A DNA stretch of 64,000 bases from Rhododendron vialii (taxonomy: Eukaryota; Streptophyta; Magnoliopsida; Ericales; Ericaceae). Each line of letters starts with the position of its first letter. Position 1 is the first letter of the stretch. Position numbers and translations under genes: made by a program. The notes under the pieces are model-generated. The model made no database searches, was not told the DNA's origin, and worked only from the letters and a program-made list of their open reading frames with translations. Shown here piece by piece: positions 1 through 11,395 of this stretch. Where the stretch lies: NCBI RefSeq assembly GCF_030253575.1, contig NC_080563.1, positions 35,387,001 to 35,451,000 of the forward strand, written 5' to 3'.

Positions 1-205
1 TCAAGAACATAGAGAATGCTTTTATACATAATAATAATAATATAATAATACTACATGGCTACATGCTGGATCCAAATGAAGCAGACACTTCCAAAACTTC
101 CCCATCGCCAAAACAAAGGATAACTTAGACCCACCACAAAACCCCCTTCCCAAAAAAGATACTTTATAGACATTACATATGTACAATCATGGATGATATG
201 TACTT

Positions 206-1906
206 CTACACGGTGGCGGCGACGGTCTCACCGGCGACGGCGGACACCACTTCTGATCCGGCGGCCGCCGGCGCTTCTTTCTTTGATGTCAACGAACGCC
301 TCTCTTTCCTCTCCTCCTCGTTCATCTGTTGTTGTCTGCACTCTAGGCTGCAAAATGCACTTTCGCCTCTGAAAGAGAAAAGAAAAGAGTGTAAGTGAGA
401 AAATTAAATACACAATTTAACCGGCACAAAAATTCCATTTTGGCCTGTGGTTATGTTTTCATGGGTTTTATTTGTTAATCAATTGATGATTTGTTTACAT
501 TTATCATTAAACTGCTGTCGACTTTTTCTGAATTTCCTTCAAAGCAGATATACAAGAGGAAAATGCTTTAAGAATTGTCGAATTAGATCCCGTACTGTTA
601 AGATTTTATTTTTTAAGTACTTGTTTTTCATTTTACGAGACATGTCATTTTCTCTCATAATATATCATTTTTAATCACCTTTACGAGACAAGTCATCCTC
701 TTATTTCGAGAGAGGTCACACTTTTGGGAGGTTATTACCACTACTCCAATAAAAATCACCTAGTGTTACTTAAATTTGATTACAGATTTGGGTACTTAAG
801 TACAAATTTAGGTAAAGACCGGAGCTTTTGCTAAAAGATTTACTCAAATTTTGAGTAAAAGCTTCATTTGACGAACAAATGTAAATTGAAGCATAAAGTT
901 GGATAAATAACTCATTAATGACATAGTTATGGAGGTTGAAGAATAAAGTTGGTAAATATTTAAATCTCTCTTTATTTGAGTAAAACTCAACGTGATTTGA
1001 GTCAAACTATATGATATGGGCTTGAGTTGAAGTTGAGTTTTATCCAAAAAAAAAATTTAACAGCAAAAAAGAATTTAATTATGAGTATTATCCAAATCCT
1101 AATTATGAGTAAAAAGGAAAAGAAAAGAAAAGCAAAGCAAGGACTGGAGATGCTTTTATAATAACGCCCTGTTTGTTTTGGCAATAATTTTCTGCCTCCT
1201 CTGAATTCTTGTCATATTTACATCCAAAATTTTGAATTGGTCATTCGTCTCGACTAAAAAAGATTATCTCTAAAAGATACAAAAAAAACTACGACCAAAA
1301 TGAAAAAAAAAAAATAGTAAAAACAGAAAAAAATAATAAAAAAACAACTGCCTTTTTTATCTTCACTGTCGTCTAACCAACTTTTTTCAATTCTGGACCA
1401 TACTTGCACACTATTCTGATTCCTCACGTCAAGAAAATTGATTAATCCTAAAACAACGAAGTAAAACAAAACAAAGAATTACGAAAAGTAAACAACACCG
1501 AAATCAAAACGAGAGCAAAAATTCAAGAAGAACAAGCCTAAGACGTTCAAGACTTTAGTGATGAATAAATCAAACCCGGAAAAGAACCCAATTCAGAGAG
1601 AGAGAGAGAGAGAGAAATATACTTGTAAATATAGATGTCACGGCCGGGTACCAAACGGCGGTTACAGAGGAAGCAAGATTTCAAGAACTGAGCGGTCTCG
1701 ACGAAGTCGCAGGAATTATGACGGTGGACGCGCGGAGAGACGCCGGCGGCGGCGAAAAAGCGGTGGTTTAATCCGGCGCCGCCGCCGGTGTTGAAAGGAT
1801 CGGACGGCTGCTGACTTGGGTCCTGCTCCATGGCCAGATCTAAGGTGAACTCCGTCATGCTAGTAGTCCTCTTTACCGGTGGACGTGTTCTCTTACCCAA
1901 CATCAT
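206..1906 (-). CDS. FCS-like zinc finger (FLZ, DUF581) protein
   Basis: Two exons on the minus strand, 1906-1623 and 368-206, joined across a 1254 bp intron (donor AA|GTATAT, acceptor TTTCAG|A), give 148 residues. The N-terminus (MMLGKRTRPPVKRTTSMTEF) is typical of small FLZ proteins. The FLZ zinc finger spans about residues 74-115: C78-x2-C81 in SCFLCNRRL, then GRDIYIYKGESAFCSLECR with C101 and C105. The intron cuts the finger just after DIYIY, which I recall as the usual place in this family. A basic Glu/Lys/Arg stretch and an Ala/Val-rich tail follow. In plants FLZ proteins act as adaptors that bind SnRK1 kinase subunits and are linked to sugar, ABA and senescence responses; that role is inferred from family. 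An in-frame ATG lies one codon downstream of the chosen start. The closest recalled relatives are At1g22160 and At1g78020. Confidence 0.9.
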
Positions 1907-1966
1907 ACTTATTTTACACTCTCTCCTCGATCTTTCTACAAATAGTAGATACAGCTACTGACAATA

Positions 1967-1975
1967 TCTATATAG
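1967..1975 (-). promoter_or_regulatory. Probable TATA box of the FLZ gene
   Basis: On the minus strand the sequence CTATATAGA lies about 60 nt upstream of the FLZ start codon, followed by a CT-rich leader. The spacing fits a TATA box with transcription starting near 1930-1940. An (AG)n run at 1597-1615 lies just inside the intron. Confidence 0.45.
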
Positions 1976-1999
1976 AGAGAGAAAAGAAATGTTGATTTC

Positions 2000-2970
2000 A
2001 GAGAGAGAGGAGACTAGTAGGAGTGAAGAGGGAGATTGGGGGAAGATAAAAGGCAGAGCCGGGAAGCAAGGAGAGAATCTCGGCCATTGATTTTTCAGCC
2101 ATTTGCAATAATCACTCGTTTATTGGAGTGATGTCCACGTTGGTTTTTTTTTTTTTTCCCTTTTGGTAATACCGGGTGTCTTAGATTAGTTTGCGTGTAC
2201 CTCAAACTCTTTTTTAAAGTCTCTTTTACAGTCGTTTCACATGCTTACGTGTAGAATACGGTGTATTAAACTATAAATAATAAAGTTGTCACTTTCTCTA
2301 ATATCATTTTTGAATGAGTTAGCAGTTAAATCTAATAAAATGGTTCGAAAAGTTACTGACAAAAAGAATCAAATATTTTTTTTTGTTAATCTACCAGAAG
2401 AATCGAACTTTGCCCTTCTATTTTATGAACTGGGGCCTTCTATTTTGTTAAAGTGACTTTTTGTATAACAATCACGTTGGGTGAAGGGAGTATTTTTATT
2501 TGGTCTCCATCCGGGTGATATGGGGAATATGAGTGCATCTTTGTGTCAAATTTTAATGTAAAGAATAAAATTTGGTATCAAAACTAAGAGAGGTTGTTTG
2601 GTAACGATTTCGAGTGAAGTTTTTCAGATAATAAGTGGAAAAAAACAGGCGTGACTAATAAGTAGAGAATATGTTGTGAGAGATGGGTGGTTCTGGAAAC
2701 TCCAAAAGTGAATAAAGACAAAAGGCTTCTGCGTCAATTTCTTGTCGAATTGCAAAACTTGCCACATGAACTTCACAGTCGGAGAAATGTGGTCTCGTAG
2801 AAAGAAATATACGTATATTCGAACAACATTACATTGATGGAGTAAACACTAAATTTTTTTGATAAAAGACACTATTATGGGTCAAAAATGGCATTGCGGT
2901 AATGTCATTTTGGCACCAACAGATGGCCTCGCTCTGAGCTATTTACAATAAGAAGTAATATTTGAGCTTG
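2000..2970. other. Upstream region of FLZ, no gene seen
   Basis: AT-rich DNA with a T-run near 2140-2157. I see no conserved exon, RNA gene or clear repeat. It presumably holds the FLZ promoter. Confidence 0.4.
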
Positions 2971-3258
2971 CTTCCTCACATACACACGCGCATGCGGTTA
3001 GCAGATAGTACCCAGCTCGGGGGACCAGAAAAGTTCTTCCATTTACCTCCTTCGTCGGCCCTTGCCGAAGAAGGGCCTCCTCTGGAGAATGTGTAAGTTA
3101 GAAGTGGGGCGGCGCTTCCTCACATACACACTCGCGTGCGGGTAGTAGGTAGTACCCGGTTCGAGGAACCAGAAAAGTTCTTTCGTTTACCCCCTTCGTC
3201 GGCCCTTGCCGAAGAAGGGCCTCCTTTGGAGAATGTGTAAGTTAGAAGTGGGGCGGCT
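2971..3258. repeat. Two-copy tandem repeat, 144 bp unit
   Basis: The units 2971-3114 and 3115-3258 are about 90% alike. Both begin CTTCCTCACATACACAC and contain the hairpin-like CCTTCGTCGGCCCTTGCCGA, then end AAGTTAGAAGTGGGGCGGC. The unit is GC-richer than its surroundings. Neither copy encodes a recognisable protein. Confidence 0.85.
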
Positions 3259-3971
3259 TCTTCATTGTGGGTACACAGGACCGACTCTACGGACCTGATG
3301 AAAGGTTGCACAACAGTAGTAGAAGCGTTCAGACCGGAGTTTTTTGTAGTGCCAACAGGCTTTGAAACTTCCTAGGTACTTTTTCAAGTCTGATGGATTT
3401 GCTCGGACTTTAAATGAGACCTCCGTTGGTGGACTATATGATTGGTCCGTAAAGATTTGTCAAGGAATACATAAGTTGGCTCTCAAACCCTGGGCTGATT
3501 GACAAAAAATAAAAAACCCTGAGTTTAAAAAAAAATGCAGAAAGTAGAGTTTAGATTCTAGCAGCAATTGATAAATTTATTTTTATCATAGTTCTAAAAT
3601 TAGGACAGAGTTGTACCCCCCAAAAAAATAAATTTGTAGTGTTTCTTGCAAAGCATTATAAAATAAGGTTTCAAAATACTTGGAGTATAAAATCTTATCC
3701 GAAAAGTAGATTAAACTTATTACTTTCTCTTAATAATAAGTCAAATCTTAGATCATTTCTGAGCTTAAAAATCCCACAATCCATTGGTAAAGACTTTTTT
3801 GACGAATACGAACATTTTGTGAAAGTTGAAAATCTAAAAAATATACTCGTAGAATTGTTCGAAAACACGCAAACAGATGCGGATTCCTTTTCAATGGGGA
3901 AAAGGGTTTTTTTTTTTTTTTAACCTTGTTTTACCCGATGCTGTTCTAGACTTTCTTCCTCGTTCGTAGGT
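3259..3971. other. Intergenic DNA, no gene recognised
   Basis: This stretch contains one 94-codon open frame (3639-3923, plus) of Lys/Leu/Ser-rich, AT-driven composition with no recognisable family. Nothing else is evident. Confidence 0.3.
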
Positions 3972-4113
3972 CAGAGCCGGTCCTGACTTTTCAAAGGCCT
4001 AAAACGAAAATTAAAAATGAGAAATTTTTGTTGGACTATTATAAGTGGTAAAAGAAAGTAGGATTGGAGGCCTAAAGCGGCCGCAACACAAGCTTTAGTT
4101 TAGGACCGGCTCT
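3972..4113. mobile_element. Short hAT-type MITE with AGAGCCGGTCC termini
   Basis: The element starts CAGAGCCGGTCCTGA (3972) and ends TTTAGGACCGGCTCT (4113), an imperfect terminal inverted repeat. The inside carries GGCCTAAA motifs near both ends (3997 and 4070). These termini are common in plant hAT-derived non-autonomous elements. No clean 8 bp target duplication is visible. Confidence 0.6.
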
Positions 4114-4892
4114 ATCTCCAATCAATAACACAAAAAATATATACTTTGTTTTTGCTTGAAGCCTATCTTATTTCTTTCTTTCTTTCTTTTATTGTTGTGT
4201 AATTTTTCTAATTTTTTGCGAGAAAATAGAGCAAATTCTTAGAGCTAGTTGTACCCGCAGACCCATTGATGCACAGGACAACGGGAGAAAAGTTGTCATT
4301 GATGTTTCTTTAGTACGTCCCTATAATGATGTAGAGTAAGGATTCATGTGTTCCTCGCGAGGTAATTGTCATTCAAAATTTTTTTTATAGTATTAACATT
4401 AACATTAGTTAAATTGTTTACTTTTTGGTTGAATTCGATAGATATGAAGATAGCGAACTGAAAGCTAGAATATGATAGATATATATATAGTGTATTTAGT
4501 TTGTTAGAAATTTTATACTCCGTATTATTTTGTTGTTGGATCATGAATATTTAGTGTCTTTGAATCTATGGTGTATAGTTTGTTGTTTTTTGTGTGTGGA
4601 TATTTTGTTGTTGGACCAGTACGTGCCTTTAACTCCATTGCAAATGAATATATTGACCACCATTTTGGTGAAAAATCGAACCGAACTAATAATTGTGATT
4701 TTGGTTATAGTTTAGATAAGATGAAAACCGCCGATTTTGGTATAGGTTTATGTTCCGTTTTTTTTGAACAATAACAAAAATACTAGAAAAATAATAAACA
4801 AAGAAAAAAAATTTAAAGTCAGCCCTGAGGAAATCATAATTACTTGCTCAATTTGTTTACTTGTTTAGTAGTAGTGAAAATGTAGAGTGAAA
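4114..4892. other. AT-rich intergenic DNA
   Basis: I see no supported gene. There is a short TTTC repeat near 4170-4190. Open frames here are short and AT-driven. Confidence 0.3.
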
Positions 4893-4906
4893 ATATGATT
4901 AAAAAT

Positions 4907-5355
4907 CATATTTTTAGGCTGGGGTTCTGCCGATGATTTGTGTCTCCTGTTGAGTTTGCTAGTTGTTCTCTTGGTGGCTTGGTGCGGATGTTTGAGGCTA
5001 GTGTTTGTGTGCTGCTTTTGGAGCTGCTGTTGTTTGTTCCTGCTTCTTAGGTGCTCTTCCAGTGTCTTCTGCAGGGGCTAGTTTTGGTTGTTTTTTCTTG
5101 AATTTGGTTTTATTTCTCAGTTGTCTTCTTACTTGTTGGTGGAGGTGTTCTCTTTTCCTAGTTTCCTTTTTGGGGGTTGGTGTGTCAGTGTTGTTTTCAT
5201 TCTAGGTGTCGGCGTGTCAGGGTTGTTTCTTTTTTTTTGTTGGCTTCTTGCCAAAGTATCTTTTGGATCTCGGATAGCTCTTGCTTGCGCTTGTTCCCTT
5301 TAATCTTTGTTTCCTTTCAGAGATTAATAAAATTTCTTTTGCCAAGAAAAAAAAG
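4907..5355 (+). mobile_element. 5'-truncated LINE-like retroposon with 14 bp target duplication
   Basis: The segment ends in a 3' tail AGATTAATAAAATTTC, then TTTTGCC and an A-rich run. It is flanked by a 14 bp direct repeat ATATGATTAAAAAT at 4893-4906 and 5356-5369. A poly(A) end plus a long target duplication is the signature of LINE-machinery insertion. The body is G/T-rich with no intact reverse transcriptase, so it is probably only the 3' UTR part of a LINE. Similar tails occur at 10489 and 27418. Confidence 0.75.
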
Positions 5356-5671
5356 ATATGATTAAAAATAGCATAATCCTCAAAATATCCTACAATCATT
5401 GTACTCCACTATTGGGCCAATTTTGGTTCATCTTATGAAAATGGTACAATATTCAAGAGCGATGGTTGATTTTTTTTTGTTTATATATCAATAATTCATG
5501 AAAAATTAAGGCAAAATTGACAAAGGTAAAAAAGAAAAGTAAAGTAAAACTAGAAAATAATCCAGCAGGATTGTTATTCCAAAACAACCTTAAATGCTTC
5601 TAAAGATATTTCTCTTGACTTTTGACAACCTAAAGTTTTATCAATAGTGGTGGGTTTGGATGAAGTAGATT

Positions 5672-6003
5672 AGTAACATATTTTTTTGTCTTTATTTGAA
5701 TTTTTTTTGCATTTATTTGTTTGGCGTCAAACTTTTGTGACTTATTGATTAGTTTTGACGAGAGGGATCAGAAAAGTAATAAAATTTTGATCGAAACTCA
5801 TAATTTTTAGAATAAAGACAAAAATAAGTTAATAAGTTAACTTTTTTTACTTATTCTTATCTTTTTGAAAAAAATTATGAGTTTCGATCAAAATTTTTTA
5901 CTTTTCCGATTCATCTCGCCGAGACGAATTAATAAGTCGCAAAAGTTTGACGCAAAACTAACAAATGCAAAAAAAATTTAAATAAAGACAAAAAAAAGTT
6001 ACT
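5672..6003. mobile_element. Palindromic MITE with long inverted repeats (family with 41930 copy)
   Basis: The ends are AGTAAC...TTTTTTTGTC and the inverse GACAAAAAAAAGTTACT. The arms pair over more than 120 bp, including GCGTCAAACTTTTGTGACTTA on the left and its counterpart near 5935-5955. The middle carries GATCGAAACTCATAATTTTT and its inverse. A related copy lies at about 41930-42135. Confidence 0.75.
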
Positions 6004-7167
6004 ATTCCTACTTTTGAAGCCAAATGAGGCTTTATTCCAATGTGATTATTCATGAAGCTGTGATTATTTATCCGTTCTAGAACACCTTTTTAAAAAATAA
6101 ATACTTATTTCACATTTTTAAACTCAAAAATAATGTAAATAAAAAATAATTTTTCAATTTTTTTGCACCGTATTAAAGATCTCAATGAAAAATAAAATTC
6201 ATATTGCATATTTTTAAATTACAGTAAATCTATCATTTTTTAGTTTGAAATTGTCTCTTTAATTTTAAATAAGTAATACTACCAGAGTTCGGGAACGGGG
6301 CCAATGTTACTGTTGAAAGGACTTTTGTACGTCATAAGAAGTGACCGAGCAGGTGGAACTCAGGAGGAAATAAATCATCTTTTATTTTATTTTGTTGTTT
6401 TGTTTTTCTAGAGACTTTGACTGCGACTTTTATAGCTGGAGCAATTAAAGTATATAAAATTTGAATACAAAAAAACAATATTCTAGTACCCCAAGCTTTA
6501 TAAAACCCCAAATTTATGCTGTTTGTGACAAAATTGAAAATTAAATATTCAAAAATTTATATTAATTTTCAAGTTAAAAAATTGTGTGATAAGAAATTAA
6601 CATCGGAGTTGAATTAAAAATATATTTCTATGCAGAGATAAGTGAATTTAGTTTTCTACTTTTAATTAGAATTTGGCTTGTCTGTAGTCTATTTCAGCTT
6701 CGGACTGCAGAGGTGCAGTCCAAGTGATCTCAACAGTTGGATCGCGTTTTTAACGGTCAAGATTAAAAAAAAAAAACTTTTCTCCGAAAAAGTTTATTAA
6801 AATCTGAACCATTGAATGAAAGTATGAACGGTTGCGATACAAATGCAGGGAGCCAAGGACTCTCTGCAATTGGACTGCAGAGAAGCCGTGTCCTTTAATT
6901 ATTATCATTAATGCTAGTTATGTTTTTGTGGTTGTGCATGGTACGATGGCAACAGAAGGGGATGGTGGAGAGATAATGACCAAGGTCCTGAATATCGTAT
7001 CAGTACGAATGAGTTACCGGATACCGTTTCAATTTTATCGTTATTATTGTTATTTTTCTACATTAAAGAATTTAGTACAATATATATTTGTTAAAAAATA
7101 AGTTTAAAAGTAGTCCGGTATTGATCAATACTGCAAGAGAAAATAAATTTTAAAAGTAGTCTACTAC
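6004..7167. other. AT-rich intergenic DNA with weak inverted repeat
   Basis: No gene is seen. Around 6700-6885 the motif GGACTGCAGAG occurs near both ends with partly inverted arms around AACGGTCAAGATT and AATCTGAACCATT, suggesting a decayed MITE. The segment up to 7167 and the one after 9672 appear to be the two halves of DNA split by the solo LTR. Confidence 0.35.
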
Positions 7168-9671
7168 TGTAACGCTCCAATATTTTAAACGACTATCGGC
7201 AGCATAAATTATTATTTTTCGAAAAAAATTTCTTTAGTCAACCAAATAAACACGGAAGTATTAACATAGGGATTTCTTTATTTCAACTCAAATTAAAAAT
7301 ACAAAACTTTTATTCAAATGTAAACATTGGTTTGACAAGCATTGAGCCGACTTCTCATGGAAGATACTGACTCAAAAAAAAAAAATTAATTTAACCTTAA
7401 TAAAATCTGGCAATTTATTGAAATAACTTCAAAGCAACTCTAGTCTTGATACAGATTCCAAGCACACTCGGTCTCCGCCCCTAGTATTCTTCCTATGTCA
7501 AACTGCTCCACCATTGAATCCTGCATACTCTGGCAAATTGATCGTCGAAGCAACCGATTTACCAGAATACAAACATATCCGTGAGTGATAATTCACTCAG
7601 TAGAATAATCCTAACCCTACCAACCCCTTACTTTACAGCTAAGCAGTCTTATCACAATTCATATGGAAATAATAGAACGACCAGCATTAAATAAGTAAAT
7701 ATATTAGCAAGCCTTTAAATTACCTTCTTTTGAACACATTTCATAATTATACCTGCACCATAGTATCCATCGTCTTACGAACTTATACTTTAAATGTCCT
7801 GCTACCTTCAATATCACGAGGTATTAGTAGACTATCCACTCAATTCAGGTCCATCAGGCTGCCTTCAAGGTCCTGCTAGGCTACCCTCAATACCTGAGGT
7901 CCTGCCAGGCTACCCCTGAGGTCCTGCTTGGCCATCCTCACAATTCTAGGTCCATCAGGCTGCCCTCAAGGTCCTGCTAGGCTGCCCTCAATACCTGAGG
8001 TCCTGCCAGGCTACCCCTGAGGTCCTGCTTGGCCACCCTCACAATTCTAGGTCCATCAGGCTGCCCTCAAGGTCTTGCTAGGCTATCCTCAATACCTGAG
8101 GTCCTGCCAGGCTACCCCTAAGGTCCTGCTTGGCCACCCTAGCAACACCGGGTCTTTCAGGCTACCCTCAAGGTCCTACCAGGCTACCCCCGATCGATAC
8201 GGGGTCCTGTCAGGCTACCCCCGAGGTCCTGCTAAGCCCACAACCTTCATCTGTTTTTCCTTTTCCTTTTTCATTAACAATTACAACGTCTACAAAATTC
8301 TCATTTGAAACCACTAAGCGAACCAAGTTCTGATCCAACAAATACAACAATCAAGAATCTATAATAACGTAATCAATAATCATGATATGTTTCTATGTGA
8401 AAGTAAGCATGGCAATTGATAGTGTGCAAGTAAATAATCCCTTAATATTTTATGACTAGGCCGATGCCCATACATTACTACTTGTGCAAGCAATTTTTAT
8501 TAAACAAGTGACTTAACTTAACTTGGTAATGTTATTAACAAAACTAAACATGATTTCCTTGCATTATAATAACAAAATGACAAAACTTGTTATAGTTCGA
8601 AATTCTAGAGTAAGAAACACAGGAATTAAGGTTAATATGTTATTAATACATTTGGGCCAAAATCATAAACTTAGGAAACCCAGGGAGATAAGTGTAATAT
8701 CAGCATCTTCTTTTCCAAAAAAAAAACTACACATGAACAGTAACCGTTCGAAACAAAAATAGGGGAATACCGTGAGATACCGTGCGACATCGGGGTTGAT
8801 TTCTCCTACTCCGAAACGTTAAACAACAATACATAAACACTTATTATACTTAGGAGAAGGTAGGATATGGATTATAATACCTTTAATCTAGACAAAACGA
8901 TTTGATGGAGTCCGGTGGATTTTCGTTTGACGGCAAAAGATCGGTATTCTAGCAGCAACTTTGGACTGGAGTAACTTGATCAAGCCTCTGCCGTTTTGGA
9001 CGATTCTTGTTTCTAACGCGAAAATCTTGAAACGCTCTACAACTTTTGTGAAGAAGTCGAAGCCCGAAAACCATTCGAACTAGGAGAAAAGTGGGGGTTT
9101 TCATAAGTCATGTTTGCTGTCTGGAAACAGAAATCCGAAAATTTCACTGAACTTTGGACAGCGATAACTCTTTCAATTCTTGACCGTTTTGGGTGATTCT
9201 TGGGTCGAAATCGAAGCTCTCGACGCCCTCTACAACTTTCCTGAAGAAACCTAGGCCTAAAAACGACAAAAACTAGGAGGAAACAGGCTGTGAATAGAGG
9301 GACGTGATATGGACGAAAATCGAAAGGGTGTGATCCCTCTTTTCTTGTTTTTTTTTTGTTTTTGTAGAAGACTAGGAGTGTTGTATTGTGAGAGAGGAGA
9401 GATGTATTTATAGAGGAGAAGTATAGAGGTGGTGGAATGCAGGAGGGAAGTGGAGATTTAGTTCCAATAGGATTCTAGTTAGGGTTTAAGAAAGGAAAGG
9501 TAAGGGATGAATGTATATCTTTAAAGTATAATATATTTCGAACACGATTTTCTAAGTAATATCACAAAAAAAAAAAAAGTATTTTAATTAGTTAATCTAA
9601 CTAATTATTGAATTAGTATTTAACATTTTAAATTTATATAAAAAAATAGGGCAAAAATCCGGATCGTTACA
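7168..9671 (-). mobile_element. Solo-LTR-like element (2504 bp), probable Ty3/gypsy
   Basis: Read on the minus strand the element starts TGTAACGATCCGGATTTTTG and ends GGAGCGTTACA, so it has TG...CA termini. It is flanked by the 5 bp direct repeat ACTAC (7163-7167 and 9672-9676). A second copy in the opposite orientation lies at 60985-63715; the copies align over several blocks. A TATA box (TATAAATA, complement of 9405-9412) lies about 260 bp inside the 5' end, as expected of an LTR promoter. There is no gag or pol. The TGTAACG start resembles LTRs of plant chromoviruses (Tekay/Del type), an assignment from memory. Confidence 0.7.
7847..8240. repeat. Tandem repeat array inside the LTR, 101 bp period
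   Basis: Three units begin with AGGTCCATCAGGCTGCC at about 7847, 7948 and 8049, followed by a diverged part to 8240. Each unit is itself built from about 20-25 bp sub-repeats of the form GGTCCTGCYAGGCTACCC. The block is GC-rich in an AT-rich element. The second LTR copy lacks this array and carries a different small repeat at the corresponding place (about 62990-63065). Confidence 0.85.
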
Positions 9672-9676
9672 ACTAC

Positions 9677-10169
9677 TGTTTGGTATGACCAATATCGGTC
9701 AGTATTTGGGCAAAAACGGAATCAGAGATGTAGGTACTGGATTTGGCCAGTACTGTATGTACCGATGGGTACAGCCTTATGAGGTTTGAAACCCTTGATG
9801 GTGGGTGAACATGGTAGCGTTGTGCGAAGACGGTGGTGATGGCACCTAGCGGGGGTAATAAAGAGGTGGTGGTGGTGGTGACTGCATGTCGTGTTGCAGT
9901 GCTGAGATGGTGCTTATGGTGGTTGGCGTGGAGGCGGGGTGGAGAGGGTGATGACTAATTGACTGTATGTGGTGGTGAGGTAGAGAGAAGAAGGTAGTGA
10001 TAGTGGAATTTGAGGTGCGTGTTGTTCCTTAGGGAATGGACGGTCGAGCAAAGATGGTCCGGATTGAATTTTAGCTGAATAACAATGGACAGTTGAAATG
10101 TAATCTGAGCCGTCCATTGCCGAGCATGGACGATCGAATTGGCCCAACACGCATGCTGTTCCTAAGAGG
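9677..10169. other. Intergenic DNA, G-rich, no gene
   Basis: This stretch includes a GGTGGTGGT run at about 9862-9884. It also has partly inverted segments near 10015-10170 (TGCGTGTTGTTCCTTAG at the left, AACACGCATG at the right) that may be a decayed MITE. No exon was recognised. Confidence 0.3.
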
Positions 10170-10489
10170 ATGAGGCCTCTTTTTCTCTTGAATTTTAGTT
10201 CCGTGGTTTTTCGGTGTGGTTTTGTTTCTCTTGTTTTTCAGTTTTGTTCTATCGGTTTGTTGGTTTTTTTTTTAAGGTTGGGGTTTTTCTTTTGGTGTTA
10301 GATATTGTTTCTTTTGGTGTTAGTGGGTTTTCGGCTTCCGTTTTGGTTTGAAAGGTTATGGTTGGCATCTTGCTTTCGTGTGGTTTTGGTTCTCTGATGG
10401 CATATGCCGGTGTGCCAATTATCCTTTCAATCTTTGTATTTCTTTTCAAAGATTAATAATTTTTTTTTTCTATGTTAAAAAAAAAGGGA
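10170..10489 (+). mobile_element. LINE-like 3' fragment with A-rich tail
   Basis: The T/G-rich body ends CAATCTTTGTATTTCTTTTC, then AAAGATTAATAATTTT and an A-run at about 10480-10488. The tail matches those at 5290-5355 and 27375-27418. The 5' boundary and target duplication are not clear, so the start is approximate. Confidence 0.5.
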
Positions 10490-10929
10490 GGACAACAAGC
10501 ACCCCCAATTCGTGACAGTGGCGGACGATAGTGTACATGATAGTTCTTCTTAAGTCAAACAAAGAAATATTAAAAGTTAAAGTTAGTCCGAGTTAACTCA
10601 AAAAATACTGGTAACTTATTTTTTAAATGCAGTCTAAAATTTGTCAATTAGTGTACTCTGAAAATTTGTATTTTGAGAAATTTTAATACCAACTCTCGTA
10701 AAATATTCATTTCCGCCACAATAAAAATCTTGCAACGGTCGCTATCTGGAAAAATACTATTTATTATCTCTCTCAGACGTTAGTGAGAGTCATATTCTTG
10801 TGTCCTTTCCTCACATACATTACGCTGTGATCTTATAATGCAAATTCTTGAAAAGTGGAAGTTAATTTGAAGACATATTTTGTGACAGCAGCAATTCCAC
10901 TGCGACTCAAAAGTTGGAAATGGAGTAGG

Positions 10930-11395
10930 AGGAGTCATTTGCCCAGGAAAAAAATGGGCGCAGATCGAGTCCAGTTTCCTATTGTCCGGTTCAGTTTGGG
11001 GCCTTTTTTGGACCCTTTCCGGACTCAAAACAATGATCAGAACGATTCACTTTTTAGAGCTCGCTGCGAACATTTAACACGTTGAAAATCATGTCAATCC
11101 GATATCATTTTATATGATTTCGAAATACATTATGCTTTGTATAATTGTGTGACACGGGTTGTAATATAGTGTTGCAAAATTATACGAAGTAAAATGTAAT
11201 TCGAAATCATATCAAATGGTATTGGATTAATGTGATTTTCGACGTGATTAATGTTCTTGATGAACTCTAAAATGTGAACAGTTCCGATCAATGTTTTGGG
11301 TCCATGAAAGGCCCACAAATGGCCCAAAACTGGACCGGATTGAACGATAGGCAACTGGATTGAATCTGCTCCAAAAAAAAAATTTTGTAGGAGGA
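10930..11395. mobile_element. Large palindromic MITE
   Basis: The left arm (GTCCAGTTTCCTATTGTCCG at about 10970) pairs with the right arm (CGATAGGCAACTGGATTGAA at about 11345). Pairing continues inward through GGACC...CAATGATCAGAACG and CCGATCAATG...GGTCC to TATGATTTCGAAATACATT and its inverse. The arms are about 220 bp each and diverged. It carries no coding capacity of its own. Confidence 0.7.

Noticed and set aside
3639-3923. 94-codon plus-strand frame
   Set aside because: AT-driven composition and no recognisable domain or neighbouring exon; kept only as a note.
7847-8240. Possible CRISPR-like array
   Set aside because: The repeats are contiguous, with sub-repeats and no unique spacers, inside an LTR of a plant genome.
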